The translations under genes were made by a program, and so were the position numbers. Below are positions 5,128-5,681 of a stretch of DNA of 5,681 nucleotides, piece by piece. The notes below the pieces were generated by a model. That model saw only the letters and a list, made by a program, of their open reading frames with translations. It did not search any database and had not been told where the DNA came from. Source of the DNA: Roseburia sp. (lineage in GTDB: Bacteria > Bacillota > Clostridia > Lachnospirales > Lachnospiraceae); assembly GCA_030844625.1 (NCBI GenBank), contig JAUUNJ010000182.1:1-5681 (forward strand). Direction: 5' to 3'. How positions within the stretch are numbered: the first letter of the stretch is position 1; each line of letters begins with the position of its first letter.

Positions 5128-5307
5128 ATGGCAAATCAGAAAAATATCCCTATAGGGCTCAGGAAGAAATACAGGATCGTTATCTCTGGCGGGCTTTCCA
5201 ATGAGCATTTTGTGAAAGCTCCAAACAAGACTATTGCCAGGTCTATGGCAAAAGGAGAACTTAATCCATGGATAAAAATAATCAAAATTGAGGAGGTATC
5301 AGCATGA
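5128..5307 (+). CDS. Small protein, 59 residues, between amidoligase and cyclotransferase
   Basis: Not recognised. The sequence begins MANQKNIPIGLRKKYRIVIS and ends IKIIKIEEVSA. The predicted order is a basic N-terminus, a beta strand (YRIVISGG, about 15-22), a short helix (about 33-43, NKTIARSMAKGE) and a second strand (about 47-57, PWIKIIKIEEV). This is a compact beta-alpha-beta fold with 11 lysines and arginines, not a signal or leader peptide. GGAG (5119-5122) precedes the ATG by 5 nt, with GGGGAG at 5110-5115 further up. It starts 45 nt after the amidoligase stop, and its TGA overlaps the next ATG (ATGA), a sign of translational coupling. It could be a partner subunit, a specificity factor, or a substrate carrying the amine or carboxylate to be modified; only the gene arrangement supports any of these. 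Confidence 0.72.
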   Translation: MANQKNIPIGLRKKYRIVISGGLSNEHFVKAPNKTIARSMAKGELNPWIKIIKIEEVSA

Positions 5308-5681
5308 AGAAATTATATGTAGCATACGGAAGCAATCTCAATATTGCACAGATGGCTCTCAGGTGCCCTACAGCACATATTTATGGCACCGGCCTATTAA
5401 ATAACTGGGAGCTTATTTACAGAGGCAGTATGACCGGATCATACGCAACAATAAGGAGAAGAAAAGGCTCTGCCGTTCCGGTTGTGGTATGGAGTATAAT
5501 GGAGAATGACGAGAAGAGTCTTGACATTTATGAGGGGTATCCCAGATTTTATTTCAAGCAGAATGTTATGGTAGATCTTCCGTCCGGAAAGAAGAAAGCA
5601 ATGGTCTATATCATGGATTTGAAACGTAAGCCAGGCAGGCCGAGTCAGCGGTATGTAGAATCCATCCGAGAGGGATATATT
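5304..5681 (+). CDS. Gamma-glutamylcyclotransferase-like (AIG2/GGACT) protein, 3' end outside window
   Basis: Enzymes of this fold cleave gamma-glutamyl amides, releasing 5-oxoproline and the free amine; some act on gamma-glutamyl-lysine crosslinks. The first 126 residues are visible. VAYGSNL (6-12) is the conserved substrate-binding turn at the end of strand 1, SYATIRRRKGS (46-56) follows, and DIYEGYP (74-80) carries the catalytic Glu at E77. The remaining strand and loop FYFKQNVMVDLPSGKKKAMVYIM fit the family, usually about 130-160 residues long, so only a short C-terminus is missing. The start has AGGAGG (5291-5296) 7 nt upstream and overlaps the preceding stop. The link with the amidoligase matches the known tendency of these two families to share operons, and suggests that it trims or recycles the amide bonds made upstream. 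Confidence 0.9.
   Translation, partial: MKKLYVAYGSNLNIAQMALRCPTAHIYGTGLLNNWELIYRGSMTGSYATIRRRKGSAVPVVVWSIMENDEKSLDIYEGYPRFYFKQNVMVDLPSGKKKAMVYIMDLKRKPGRPSQRYVESIREGYI

Noticed and set aside
4363..5208. Leftward open frames inside the amidoligase and small-protein genes
   Set aside because: Antisense to a gene with complete active-site motifs. Their translations are Cys/Val/His-rich with no recognisable domain.
1..5681. CRISPR array, tRNA, rRNA, or insertion sequence with transposase
   Set aside because: No regularly spaced repeats, no cloverleaf-like or rRNA segments, and no transposase coding sequence were seen on either strand.

Overview
The window looks like mobile accessory DNA from a low-to-mid GC Gram-positive bacterium, most likely a gut clostridium (Lachnospiraceae or Ruminococcaceae type). 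The reasons are strong AGGAGG ribosome binding sites, TTGACA/TATAAT promoters, AT-rich intergenic DNA, an integrase/excisionase pair of the Tn916/ICE style, and small Xre-type regulators. There are no housekeeping genes, rRNA or tRNA. Genus assignment is inference only.

Left block (1-1373, leftward): a small excisionase-like winged-helix protein (TTG start at 1168) followed by a tyrosine integrase ending at 17. The integrase has its arm-binding, core-binding and most of its catalytic domain, but it stops 11 residues after the second catalytic arginine. It therefore lacks the H/W box and the nucleophilic tyrosine, and is probably a broken recombinase. The pair is driven by a near-consensus leftward promoter (1221-1249) embedded in a 57-bp-offset imperfect direct repeat carrying AACTTAAC-type motifs.

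Central block (1308-3367, rightward): a divergent promoter starts an apparent three-gene operon. It encodes a GNAT acetyltransferase, a 189-residue Xre-type regulator, and a two-TM membrane protein whose cytoplasmic C-terminal domain carries a PD-(D/E)XK nuclease-like signature (D188, E205-I-K207, Q224). The last gene overlaps the regulator's stop codon (TAATG) and is visibly more AT-rich than its neighbours. A GC-rich hairpin follows it. This is a candidate defence or toxin-like cargo module.

Right block (3524-5681): a leftward pair (67-residue Cro/CI-like HTH, then a 61-residue unknown protein) diverges from a rightward operon. That operon encodes a glutamine-synthetase-fold amidoligase, a 59-residue small protein, and a gamma-glutamylcyclotransferase-like protein that runs off the window. 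The 229-bp divergent region holds a perfect-consensus leftward promoter, a rightward extended -10 promoter, a TTCTAAC-TT-GTTAGAA palindrome, a third copy of the half-site, and a GTACA-G-TGTAC palindrome inside the rightward promoter. An amidoligase that makes amide (possibly gamma-glutamyl) bonds, next to a cyclotransferase that can cleave gamma-glutamyl amides, suggests a make-and-trim system acting on a peptide, protein or small metabolite. Its substrate cannot be read from the sequence. This operon and the membrane nuclease operon are the two most interesting items here.
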